From contig UQWA01000001.1 in assembly GCA_900544685.1 (NCBI GenBank), forward strand, positions 1 to 64,000: a DNA stretch of 64,000 bases, read 5' to 3'. The stretch comes from an uncultured Lachnospiraceae bacterium (GTDB lineage Bacteria; Bacillota; Clostridia; Lachnospirales; Lachnospiraceae). A program made the position numbers and the translations under genes. Position 1 is the stretch's first letter. Each line of letters begins with the position of its first letter. Of this stretch, positions 7,525-14,960 are shown piece after piece. Below the pieces are notes generated by a model. It was given only the letters and a program-made list of their open reading frames with translations. It made no database searches and was not told the origin of the DNA.

Positions 7525-8547
7525 ATGAAAGCAATTGTATTTAAAGATTTAGCAACCTGGACTTATGAGGAAAGACCGGTACCTGAAATTAAAAAAGTAA
7601 ACGATGTATTGGTAGAGGTAGAGGCAGCGAGCATTTGTGGTACAGATGTGCATGTACTTGGAAACCCTCCTGGATTTATTGGAACAAAGGGAAGTATCCT
7701 TGGACATGAATGTGTAGGAACAGTAAGAGAAATCGGAGATGGCGTAGAAGGTCTGAAAGTAGGAGACAGAGTTGTTCTGGTACCTAATATTCCATGCGGA
7801 TACTGCGAATCATGCAGACAGGGAAAAGCAAACATGTGTGAAAATGAAAAAGTAATGGGTGTAACCTGTGATGGAGTGTTTGCAAAATACTTTGTTGCCC
7901 CAGAAGTAGCATTAACAAAGATTCCGGATGATATGGATAAAGATCTGGCAATCTTTGCTGAGCCGGTAAAATGTGTAATGGGAGCTATGGATTGGGTCAG
8001 AGTACTTCCTGGAGAAACTGTATTAGTTCTTGGCGGTGGCCCAATCGGACTGTATTTCATTATGCTGCTGAAAGCAAACGGTGCAGGAAAAATCATCGTT
8101 TCAGAACCTTCAGAGTATAGAGCAAAATATGCAATGGATTGTGGAGCAGACATTATTATTGATCCGACCAAACAGAATCTTGCGGAAGAAATTGCAAAAA
8201 TTACAGGTGGACGTGGCGTAGATATTTCTGTAGATGCAGTAGGTGTTTTGATTAATGATGCAATTGTAAATACATGTAAAGGTGGAAGAATTGTATTAAT
8301 GGGTCAGAACGGAGCTGTAAATGAAACAATTTGCCAAAATGATATTGTATCAAAAGGATTGAGCATTTTTGGTAACTATATCGGAAATTATATTATGTCC
8401 AGAACAGTAAAGATGCTGGAAGCGGGAGTGATTCCTGTTGAAAAGATTATTACACACAAGCTTCCGATGTCTAAATTTGCAGAGGGACTGGATGCCATGA
8501 GAAAAGGTGTTGGTTTAGAGGTTATCTTATACCCGGACGAGAACTAA
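7525..8547 (+). CDS. Zinc-dependent medium-chain dehydrogenase (YcjQ/sorbitol-dehydrogenase-like)
   Basis: A 340-residue NAD(P)-dependent MDR enzyme. Catalytic zinc ligands are in ICGTDVH (Cys about 38) and GHECVG (His about 66); structural zinc cysteines are in CGYCESCRQGKANMC (about 92-106); the Rossmann motif is LGGGPIGLYF near residue 171. It would oxidise a secondary alcohol of a sugar or glycoside. In E. coli the MDR protein YcjQ acts with a TIM-barrel (YcjR) and a Gfo/Idh protein (YcjS) on 3-keto-glycosides; the same three families occur consecutively here, which makes that role a reasonable inference. Other polyol dehydrogenase roles remain possible. The start ATG is distant from its best ribosome site. 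Confidence 0.88.
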   Translation: MKAIVFKDLATWTYEERPVPEIKKVNDVLVEVEAASICGTDVHVLGNPPGFIGTKGSILGHECVGTVREIGDGVEGLKVGDRVVLVPNIPCGYCESCRQGKANMCENEKVMGVTCDGVFAKYFVAPEVALTKIPDDMDKDLAIFAEPVKCVMGAMDWVRVLPGETVLVLGGGPIGLYFIMLLKANGAGKIIVSEPSEYRAKYAMDCGADIIIDPTKQNLAEEIAKITGGRGVDISVDAVGVLINDAIVNTCKGGRIVLMGQNGAVNETICQNDIVSKGLSIFGNYIGNYIMSRTVKMLEAGVIPVEKIITHKLPMSKFAEGLDAMRKGVGLEVILYPDEN

Positions 8548-8573
8548 TAGTATAAAGTCGAGGTGAAAAGGTT

Positions 8574-9410
8574 ATGTATAAGTATAGCATGACACAGTGG
8601 ATTGTAGGAAACGAAGATATAGAATACAGTTTTCAGAGACTGAAAAAAAATGGCTATGACGGAATAGAATTTGCAGCAGAGCCATATACACTTGATCAGG
8701 AAAGATTGGTTTCGTTATTAAAAAAATACGAAATGGAATGCACATCCCTGTGTGGTATCTTTCCGGAAGAAAGAGATCTGACATCCAGAGATCCAGAGTG
8801 TGCAAATACGGCGATTCAATATATTAAAGACAGCGTTGATTTTGCTGTCAAAGTGGGTGCTCCTTATATAATTGTAGTGCCTTCTCCTGTGGGAAGAGTT
8901 ACGCTTCCGGCAGATTATACATATGATGAAGTATGGGAAAATGCAAAAAAGAATCTGAAAATTGCTGCAGATTATGCTGCATCTAAAAATGTAAAACTTG
9001 CAATAGAAGCCATCAATCGATATGAAACTTATTTTTTAAATACCTTAACGAAAGCATATAAGTTTGTATGTGAAATGAATCATCCGGCTGTCTGGATTAT
9101 GGCAGATATGTTTCATATGAGTTTGGAAGAAAATAATATCGGAGCAAGCCTGAGAATGATTGCAGACCGGCTGATTCATGTACATATTGCAGATAATACA
9201 CGTGAAGCCGCGGGACTTGGAAATACAGATTTTAAGGAAATGTTTTACGTGCTCCGCGATATCGGGTATAAAGGACCATTAACCATGGAATTTATGCCGA
9301 GATTAGCAAATCCATATGAGTCCGGGGATCTTGAAACAAAGTCTCATTTGATGGATAAATACGCAGAACAGGCAATCAACTATATGAAGACACTGGAAAA
9401 AAGTGTCTGA
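8574..9410 (+). CDS. TIM-barrel sugar isomerase/epimerase, paralogue of the first operon gene
   Basis: A 278-residue xylose-isomerase-like TIM barrel with metal ligands in LAIEAINRYETY (Glu, about residue 143), ADMFHMSLEE (Asp/His, about 178), LIHVHIADNTRE (His, about 203) and TMEFMPRL (Glu, about 238). It shares NRYETY, FHM-x2-EE and HIAD with the product at 3071, so both arose by duplication or are specialised for successive steps. In gene order it corresponds to YcjR between the MDR and Gfo/Idh genes. Translational start is supported by GAGGTG at 8560-8565. Confidence 0.88.
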   Translation: MYKYSMTQWIVGNEDIEYSFQRLKKNGYDGIEFAAEPYTLDQERLVSLLKKYEMECTSLCGIFPEERDLTSRDPECANTAIQYIKDSVDFAVKVGAPYIIVVPSPVGRVTLPADYTYDEVWENAKKNLKIAADYAASKNVKLAIEAINRYETYFLNTLTKAYKFVCEMNHPAVWIMADMFHMSLEENNIGASLRMIADRLIHVHIADNTREAAGLGNTDFKEMFYVLRDIGYKGPLTMEFMPRLANPYESGDLETKSHLMDKYAEQAINYMKTLEKSV

Positions 9411-9427
9411 TAAAACCGGGGGGAAAT

Positions 9428-10465
9428 ATGGTAAGAATAGGCGTAATAGGGTGCGGGAAAATTGCACAGATCAGACATCTTCCTGAATATGCAGGAAATA
9501 AAGACTGTAAGATTGTCGGAGTGTATGATCTGAATTTTGAAAGAGCAGCAGAAATTGCCAGTCAATATGATGCGACAGCATATTCTTCAGTAGAAGAATT
9601 ATTAGCAGATCAACAGATTGATGCAGTCAGTATTTGTGTGGCAAACAATGCTCATGCGGAAATTTCTGTTCAGGCATTGAATTCCGGAAAGCATGTTCTT
9701 TGTGAAAAACCGATGGCAACGACACTGGAAGATTGTGAAAAAATGGTAGAAGCGGCGTCTGAAAATGGAAAGTTTCTTATGATTGGTCAGAATCAGAGGC
9801 TTGCAAAGGCACATGTGAAAGCAAAACAATTAATTACAGATGGTGCAATTGGAACAGTCAGAACATTTAAAACAACCTTTGGACATTGCGGACCTGAGAC
9901 ATGGAGCATCGATCCAGGAAAATCCAGCTGGTTTTTTGATAAAAAAAGAGCTGCAATGGGAGCAATGGCTGACTTGGGAATTCATAAAACAGATCTGATA
10001 CAGTATCTGCTGGATGCAACAGTGGTTGAGACAAGAGCGTTCGTTGGAACATTGGATAAAAAAGATGCAGCAGGAAACTTTATCGGAGTGGATGATAATG
10101 CAATCTGTATATATACAATGAACAACGGAATTGTAGGAACGATGACAGCAAGTTGGTCTTATTATGGAGAAGAAGACAATTCTACGGTACTTTATGGAAC
10201 AGAAGGAATTATGAAAATATATTCCAATCCACAATTTGCTATTGAAATCATTACGAAAAATGGCGAGAAAGTATTATATGATATTGATCAGATTCAGACC
10301 AATGATAATCAGACAAAATCTGGAATTATTGATGCATTTGTAGAATCTATTGTTAAAAATGAAGAACCTGTAATCAGTGGAAAAAGTGTATTATCTGCAA
10401 TGAGAGCAGTTTTCGCAAGTATAGAAGCTTCCGAATGTGGTCATACAGTGAAAATCAGACAGTAA
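9428..10465 (+). CDS. Gfo/Idh/MocA oxidoreductase (glycoside dehydrogenase-like)
   Basis: A 345-residue dehydrogenase: N-terminal Rossmann domain with IGVIGCGKIAQIRHLPEY at residues 3-20 and the family CEKPMATTL motif near residue 93 (catalytic Lys), then a C-terminal alpha/beta domain with the conserved GIHKTDLIQYLL segment near residue 181. Members oxidise C2 or C3 of sugars, inositol or glycosides with tightly held or exchanging NAD. Position next to an MDR dehydrogenase and TIM-barrel epimerases points to a 3-keto-sugar or keto-glycoside intermediate. An inositol 2-dehydrogenase role is less likely since no iolB, C, D or E genes are present. Confidence 0.9.
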   Translation: MVRIGVIGCGKIAQIRHLPEYAGNKDCKIVGVYDLNFERAAEIASQYDATAYSSVEELLADQQIDAVSICVANNAHAEISVQALNSGKHVLCEKPMATTLEDCEKMVEAASENGKFLMIGQNQRLAKAHVKAKQLITDGAIGTVRTFKTTFGHCGPETWSIDPGKSSWFFDKKRAAMGAMADLGIHKTDLIQYLLDATVVETRAFVGTLDKKDAAGNFIGVDDNAICIYTMNNGIVGTMTASWSYYGEEDNSTVLYGTEGIMKIYSNPQFAIEIITKNGEKVLYDIDQIQTNDNQTKSGIIDAFVESIVKNEEPVISGKSVLSAMRAVFASIEASECGHTVKIRQ

Positions 10466-10478
10466 ATGAGGGAATAAA

Positions 10479-11399
10479 ATGAAATTAGGATTAGTAAGTG
10501 CCATATACGACGATGTGGATTATGAAAAATTAATTGATCTGGTGGCAGATGCAGGACTGGAATGTGTGGAAGTTGCATGCTGGCCTGTAGAAAAGGCAGA
10601 ACGCAGATATGCTGGTGTGAGCCACATAAATGTCGAAAAAGTCTTAAAAGATGAAGCATATTGTAGTCATATTCTGGATTATGCAAAGAAGAAAAAAATT
10701 GAAATTTCCTCTTTGGCCTATTACCCGAATACTATGGATGGTGATATTGAGAAGAGAAACCGTGCAGTATCACATTTAAAAAAGGTAATATGTGCGTCAG
10801 CAAAATTGGGTGTCAATATGGTAACGACTTTTATAGGACGTGACCAAAGTAAGAATACGGAAGACAATTTGCAGCTTATGAGAGAAATCTGGCCGCCAAT
10901 AATGAAAGTAGCAGAACAGGAAAATGTAAAAATAGCAATTGAAAACTGTCCGATGTTATTTGGACAAGATCAATGGCCAGGTGGACAAAATTTGATGACA
11001 TCACCTGTAATCTGGCGAAAAATATTTGAAATTCTGGACAGTCCTATGTTAGGTATCAATTATGATCCATCCCATTTTATCTGGCAAAAAATGGATTATA
11101 TCAAGCCATTATATGAATTTAAAGATAAGATTTTTCATGTACATTTTAAAGATATAAAAATCTATGAGGATAAATTGAAGGAAGTCGGAGTAATGGCGTA
11201 TCCTTTGGATTATATGACACCTAAGATTCCTGGATTAGGGGATGTAAACTGGGCAAAATATGTTTCAGCATTAACAGACATTCAGTTTGACGGATATGGA
11301 TGCATAGAAATAGAAGACCGCGCTTTTGAAGCTTCACTGGATGAAAAAATAAAATCTGTTAAAATCAGTACAAAATATCTGAGAAATTTTGTAATTTAA
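10479..11399 (+). CDS. TIM-barrel sugar isomerase/epimerase, third and divergent copy
   Basis: A 306-residue xylose-isomerase-like TIM barrel, longer than the other two in the operon and without their NRYETY motif. Metal-binding candidates are Glu in KIAIENCPM (about residue 150), Asp/His in GINYDPSHFIW (about 195), His in FHVHFKDIK (about 222) and Glu in GCIEIEDR (about 273). The extra loop GQDQWPGGQNLMTSP resembles proteins annotated as sugar phosphate isomerases that act on 3-keto-sugars or keto-glycosides. Last gene of the operon, followed by a strong terminator. Substrate is unknown. Confidence 0.85.
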   Translation: MKLGLVSAIYDDVDYEKLIDLVADAGLECVEVACWPVEKAERRYAGVSHINVEKVLKDEAYCSHILDYAKKKKIEISSLAYYPNTMDGDIEKRNRAVSHLKKVICASAKLGVNMVTTFIGRDQSKNTEDNLQLMREIWPPIMKVAEQENVKIAIENCPMLFGQDQWPGGQNLMTSPVIWRKIFEILDSPMLGINYDPSHFIWQKMDYIKPLYEFKDKIFHVHFKDIKIYEDKLKEVGVMAYPLDYMTPKIPGLGDVNWAKYVSALTDIQFDGYGCIEIEDRAFEASLDEKIKSVKISTKYLRNFVI

Positions 11400-11410
11400 C
11401 TGAAATGAGT

Positions 11411-11456
11411 AAAAAGTCTGCTGCACAATAAAAATTTATGTGCAACAGACTTTTTT
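11411..11456. terminator. Bidirectional terminator between sugar operon and typA
   Basis: AAAAAGTCTGCTGCACA (from 11411) pairs with TGTGCAACAGACTTTTTT (to 11456) with one mismatch; both strands have T-runs. Confidence 0.85.
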
Positions 11457-11467
11457 AAATGCGGTGT

Positions 11468-13303
11468 TTACTGTGCGTTCTTCTTTGCAAATGCAGCACG
11501 TTTTCTCATGGTAGGATCCAGAATCTTCTTACGGATACGTAAGGACTTTGGCGTTACTTCCAGAAGTTCGTCGGTATCGATAAAGTCCAGAGCTTCTTCC
11601 AGACTGAGAATTTTAGGAACGGTCAGCTTCAGGGCATCGTCAGATCCTGAAGCACGGGTGTTGGTCAGATGTTTGGTCTTGCAGACATTCAGTTCAATAT
11701 CATCTGTCTTACCATTCATACCGATCACCATTCCGGAATAAACAGCTTCACCTGGTCCGATGAACAGGGTACCACGTTCCTGTGCATTGAACAGACCGTA
11801 AGTAACAGATTCACCAGTCTCGAAGGAGATCAGAGATCCCTGTTTACGGTACTGGATCTCGCCTTTGAATGGACCATAACCGTCAAATGTGGTATTCAGG
11901 ATACCATTTCCCTTGGTGTCCGTCAGGAAATCACCACGATAACCGATCAGACCACGGGATGGGATAGAGAATTCCAGTCTGGTATAACCACCGCTGGTCT
12001 GGCTCATGCCCTGAAGCTCACCCTTACGGATACTCAGCTTGTTAATAACCGTACCGGAAAATTCATCCGGAACGTCTACATAAGCAATTTCCATTGGCTC
12101 CAGCTTCTTGCCGCGTTCGTCTTCTTTATAGATAACTTCTGCTTTGCTGACTGCGAATTCATAACCTTCACGGCGCATGTTCTCAATCAGGACAGACAGG
12201 TGAAGTTCTCCACGTCCGGATACCTTGAAGCAGTCCATATCGTCTGTCTCTTCCACACGCAGGCTGACGTCTGTGTTCAGCTCACGGAACAGACGGTCAC
12301 GCAGATGACGGGAGGTAACGAACTTACCTTCACGTCCTGCCAGTGGGCTGTCATTGACACGGAACTGCATAGAGATCGTCGGCTCAGAGATTTTCTGGAA
12401 TGGAATAGCCTCTACCTTTTCCGGTGCACACAGAGTATCACCGATGTGCAGATCTGCAATACCGGAGATGGCTACGATAGAACCGGTTCCAGCTTCATTT
12501 ACTTCTACTTTATTCAGTCCGTCAAATTCATATAATTTACTGATCTTTACTTTCTGGCGTTTGTCCGGATCGTGATGGTTCACCAGAACCACATCCTGAT
12601 TCACACGGATAGAACCGTTATCTACCTTACCAACACCGATTCGTCCAACGTATTCATTATAATCAATGGTACTGATCAGAATCTGAAGAGGAGCTTCCTC
12701 ATCGCCCTGTGGAGCCGGAATATAGTTGATAATAGTCTCAAACAGAGGAGTCATATCTTTATGTTCATCTGTCAGTTCCATAACCGCATATCCTGCCTTG
12801 GCAGATGCATAGATAAATGGACAGTCAAGCTGTTCATCAGAAGCGTCCAGATCAATGAACAATTCCAGAATCTCATCAATGACTTCAGATGGACGGGCTT
12901 CCGGACGGTCAATCTTATTGATACATACAATAACCGGAAGATCCAGATCCAGAGCTTTTCTCAAAACGAATTTCGTCTGAGGCATGGAGCCTTCAAAGGC
13001 GTCCACTACCAGAATAACACCGTCTACCATTTTCAGGACACGTTCTACTTCTCCGCCGAAGTCAGCATGACCTGGAGTGTCTACGATATTAATCTTATAA
13101 TCTTTATAATAAACTGCTGTGTTTTTAGATAAAATAGTGATTCCGCGTTCACGTTCGATATCATTAGAATCCATGACACGTTCTGCTACTTCCTGATTGG
13201 CACGGAATACACCGCTTTGCTTCAATAATTCATCAACGAGAGTCGTCTTACCGTGGTCAACGTGTGCGATAATCGCAATATTACGGATTTTTTCTCGATT
13301 CAT
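11468..13303 (-). CDS. typA: Ribosome-associated GTPase TypA/BipA
   Basis: A 611-residue translational GTPase of the EF-G/LepA superfamily. G1 is AHVDHGKTT (about residue 12), G3 is DTPGHADFGGEV (about 73), and G4 is NKIDR (about 128). Elongation factor domains II, III and V follow, plus the BipA-specific C-terminal domain (GEAVYSGMVIG near 505). It binds 70S ribosomes, aids 50S assembly and supports growth under stress or cold. The frame is open 7 codons further upstream, but GAAGG at proper spacing points to ATG 13301-13303. It converges with the sugar operon and is probably monocistronic, transcribed from the promoter at 13335-13362. Confidence 0.96.
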   Translation of the reverse strand: MNREKIRNIAIIAHVDHGKTTLVDELLKQSGVFRANQEVAERVMDSNDIERERGITILSKNTAVYYKDYKINIVDTPGHADFGGEVERVLKMVDGVILVVDAFEGSMPQTKFVLRKALDLDLPVIVCINKIDRPEARPSEVIDEILELFIDLDASDEQLDCPFIYASAKAGYAVMELTDEHKDMTPLFETIINYIPAPQGDEEAPLQILISTIDYNEYVGRIGVGKVDNGSIRVNQDVVLVNHHDPDKRQKVKISKLYEFDGLNKVEVNEAGTGSIVAISGIADLHIGDTLCAPEKVEAIPFQKISEPTISMQFRVNDSPLAGREGKFVTSRHLRDRLFRELNTDVSLRVEETDDMDCFKVSGRGELHLSVLIENMRREGYEFAVSKAEVIYKEDERGKKLEPMEIAYVDVPDEFSGTVINKLSIRKGELQGMSQTSGGYTRLEFSIPSRGLIGYRGDFLTDTKGNGILNTTFDGYGPFKGEIQYRKQGSLISFETGESVTYGLFNAQERGTLFIGPGEAVYSGMVIGMNGKTDDIELNVCKTKHLTNTRASGSDDALKLTVPKILSLEEALDFIDTDELLEVTPKSLRIRKKILDPTMRKRAAFAKKNAQ

Positions 13304-13334
13304 ACAGTACCTTCTTTCCTTCATTCTCCGAATT

Positions 13335-13362
13335 ATTCTACCACATTTTATTCATTTTACAA
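13335..13362 (-). promoter_or_regulatory. Promoter of typA
   Basis: Minus strand TTGTAA (13362-13357), 16-bp spacer, TAGAAT (13340-13335). The rest of 13363-13565 holds a CCTGAT/ATCAGG hairpin near 13455-13470 and an A-run, but no ORF or clear terminator. Confidence 0.55.
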
Positions 13363-13565
13363 GATTTTTTATGCCTCACACCATTTAATAAGAAGAATTT
13401 TGTCAGATAAGCATAAAAAAAGCCCGAAAAATGCCGGATTCTGCGATATTTTCCTGATAAAATCAGGTGCTTCGCCGTTCTAAAGGCATGCATGGGGGAA
13501 TAAACATATGTATGTAACGCAATACGAAAAAATACTTTGCGATGAAGAAGGGAGAATGCATACAT

Positions 13566-14195
13566 ATGTCTGACAAAATTATTGAGAATAACCAGGTATC
13601 CATCATAGGAGAAATTGTGTCTGAATTCGTATTCAGCCATGAAGTATTCGGAGAAGGATTTTATCTTGTGGATGTACAGGTAAAGAGGCTCAGTGAGTCC
13701 TGCGACCGGATTCCGGTTATGGTATCCGAGCGGCTGATTGACGTAAATGAAGATTACAGAGGGGAATTCGTGAAGGTAACAGGACAGTTCCGTTCTTACA
13801 ACCGGCACGAAGAAAAACGGAACAGACTGGTGCTGTCCGTATTCGCCAGAGAAATCTGTTTTACGGAGGAGGAGACAGACAAAGTAAAGACCAATCAGAT
13901 CTTCCTAGATGGTTATATCTGCAAAGTACCGGTTTACCGGAAAACTCCGCTGGGACGGGAAATATCTGATATGCTGATCGCGGTAAACCGTCCATATGGA
14001 AAATCTGATTATATTCCCTGCATCTGCTGGGGGAGAAATGCAAGATTCACAGCCGGATTTGAAGTGGGAAACCACATACAGATCTGGGGCAGAATCCAGA
14101 GCCGTGAATATGTGAAAAAGATCGATGGAGAGTATGCGGAAAGACGTACTGCTTATGAAGTATCCGTCAGCAAACTGGAATGGCTGCGGTCCTGA
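13566..14195 (+). CDS. SSB-like protein with two tandem OB-folds
   Basis: A 209-residue protein with similarity to single-stranded DNA-binding proteins. Two halves share one layout: residues about 8-100 (VSIIGEIVSEFVF ... VKVTGQFRSYN ... LVLSVFARE) and about 112-205 (IFLDGYICKVPVYRKTP ... CICWGRN ... IQIWGRIQSREY ... YEVSVSKLEW). Each half fits one OB-fold; the second keeps more SSB/PriB-like residues. There is no acidic SSB C-terminal tail for protein contacts, so it is not the housekeeping SSB. The frame is open from 13542, but AAGGGAG lies inside that extension, so ATG 13566 is preferred. Stands alone between typA and a cobalamin adenosyltransferase-like gene. Confidence 0.75.
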   Translation: MSDKIIENNQVSIIGEIVSEFVFSHEVFGEGFYLVDVQVKRLSESCDRIPVMVSERLIDVNEDYRGEFVKVTGQFRSYNRHEEKRNRLVLSVFAREICFTEEETDKVKTNQIFLDGYICKVPVYRKTPLGREISDMLIAVNRPYGKSDYIPCICWGRNARFTAGFEVGNHIQIWGRIQSREYVKKIDGEYAERRTAYEVSVSKLEWLRS

Positions 14196-14208
14196 AATAT
14201 TTTCCGGC

Positions 14209-14237
14209 TTGCATTTCCGTAGAAAGTGTGATAGAGT
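14209..14237 (+). promoter_or_regulatory. Promoter and folded leader before the adenosyltransferase-like gene
   Basis: TTGCAT (14209-14214), 17-bp spacer, TAGAGT (14232-14237). The leader contains TGGGC, GCCCA and TGGG segments near 14243, 14276 and 14290 that could form alternative hairpins. No cobalamin riboswitch B12-box was found. Confidence 0.5.
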
Positions 14238-14347
14238 GACTGGGCAACTTAGGTACAATATGAGTACTGTAACAGCCCAAAGACTTCACACCTGGGTTAA
14301 AAAGTTACAGAAATGAACAGAAGACGAGGGAGCTAAGAGAGATACAA

Positions 14348-14836
14348 ATGATAAAAGGTCATACGATGCTGTTTTGCGGAGACGGAAAAGGAAAGAGCAT
14401 GGCCGCCCTGGGAAAAGCGGTACTGGCAGCCAGTTGCGGAAAGAGTGTGATGATAATTCAGTTTTTAAAGGAAAGAGGAGACGAAAATATGGAGTTTTTC
14501 CGGCGCCTGGAACCGGAAATCAAGATGTTTCGTTTCGAACGTTCTGAAAAGTCCTATATAGATATGAACGAAGAAGAACGGGAAGAAGAAAAAATGAATA
14601 TCCGTAACGGGCTGAATTTTGCCAGAAAGGTACTGAGTACACAGAGCTGTGATGTGCTGGTTTTGGATGAAGTGCTGGGACTGCTGGATACAGAGATTGT
14701 ATCCGTAGAGGACATCCGGGAACTGATGATGCTGAAAAATGAAGATATGGATCTGATTCTGACAGGATTGTATCAGGCAAAAGAATTGTGGGATCAGGCA
14801 GATGAAGTGACAGTCATGGAGAAAAAAAGATCATAG
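14348..14836 (+). CDS. Corrinoid adenosyltransferase-like P-loop protein (CobO/BtuR family)
   Basis: A 162-residue cytoplasmic protein with P-loop GDGKGKSMAALGKA at about residues 11-24, close to the G-x-GKGK-[TS] loop of CobA/CobO/BtuR, and VLVLDEVLG (about 114) in place of Walker B. These enzymes transfer the 5'-deoxyadenosyl group of ATP to cob(I)alamin. It is a little shorter than typical members (about 180-200 residues) because the N-terminal extension that covers the corrinoid is missing. No other cobalamin genes are adjacent, although a B12-binding radical-SAM gene lies at 24233. Start ATG lies 14 nt from GAGGGAG. Confidence 0.8.
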   Translation: MIKGHTMLFCGDGKGKSMAALGKAVLAASCGKSVMIIQFLKERGDENMEFFRRLEPEIKMFRFERSEKSYIDMNEEEREEEKMNIRNGLNFARKVLSTQSCDVLVLDEVLGLLDTEIVSVEDIRELMMLKNEDMDLILTGLYQAKELWDQADEVTVMEKKRS

Positions 14837-14849
14837 TATCATAAATGGT

Positions 14850-14878
14850 TTGACAAGAAAAATCAATAATGATATGAT
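14850..14878 (+). promoter_or_regulatory. Near-consensus promoter of dapA
   Basis: TTGACA (14850-14855), 17-bp spacer, TATGAT (14873-14878). Start is predicted near 14885, a few bases before a terminator-like hairpin. Confidence 0.75.
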
Positions 14879-14889
14879 GAGAGAAAGCT

Positions 14890-14929
14890 GGGGCAAGGTC
14901 GGTGGGCCTGGCCCTATTTTTCTTTTAAG
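14890..14929 (+). terminator. Terminator-like hairpin inside the dapA leader
   Basis: GGGCAAGGTC (14891-14900) pairs with the G/C-rich segment ending GCCC (14911-14914), ten positions with one A-G mismatch and a U-G pair, followed by TATTTTTCTTTT. It lies after the dapA promoter, so it would act as an attenuator; it could also end transcripts from the upstream gene. Confidence 0.6.
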
Positions 14930-14960
14930 GATATTACGAACGAATAACGAGGAGGATGTT

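Noticed and set aside
9428..10465. myo-Inositol catabolic operon
   Set aside because: Gfo/Idh and TIM barrels fit, but no IolB, IolC or IolD homologues, and three epimerases are not explained by that pathway.
11669..12535. 288-codon plus-strand ORF antisense to typA
   Set aside because: No ribosome site or family match; typA is unambiguous on the other strand.
14125..14316. 63-codon ORF overlapping the SSB-like gene end, with an internal 18-codon ATG ORF in the leader
   Set aside because: No credible ribosome site and it overlaps the promoter; kept only as a possible leader peptide.
14238..14347. Cobalamin riboswitch before the adenosyltransferase-like gene
   Set aside because: No B12-box and too short; only small alternative hairpins.
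14840..14960. Lysine riboswitch before dapA
   Set aside because: The leader is under 80 nt and lacks the five-helix core; only a single hairpin is present.
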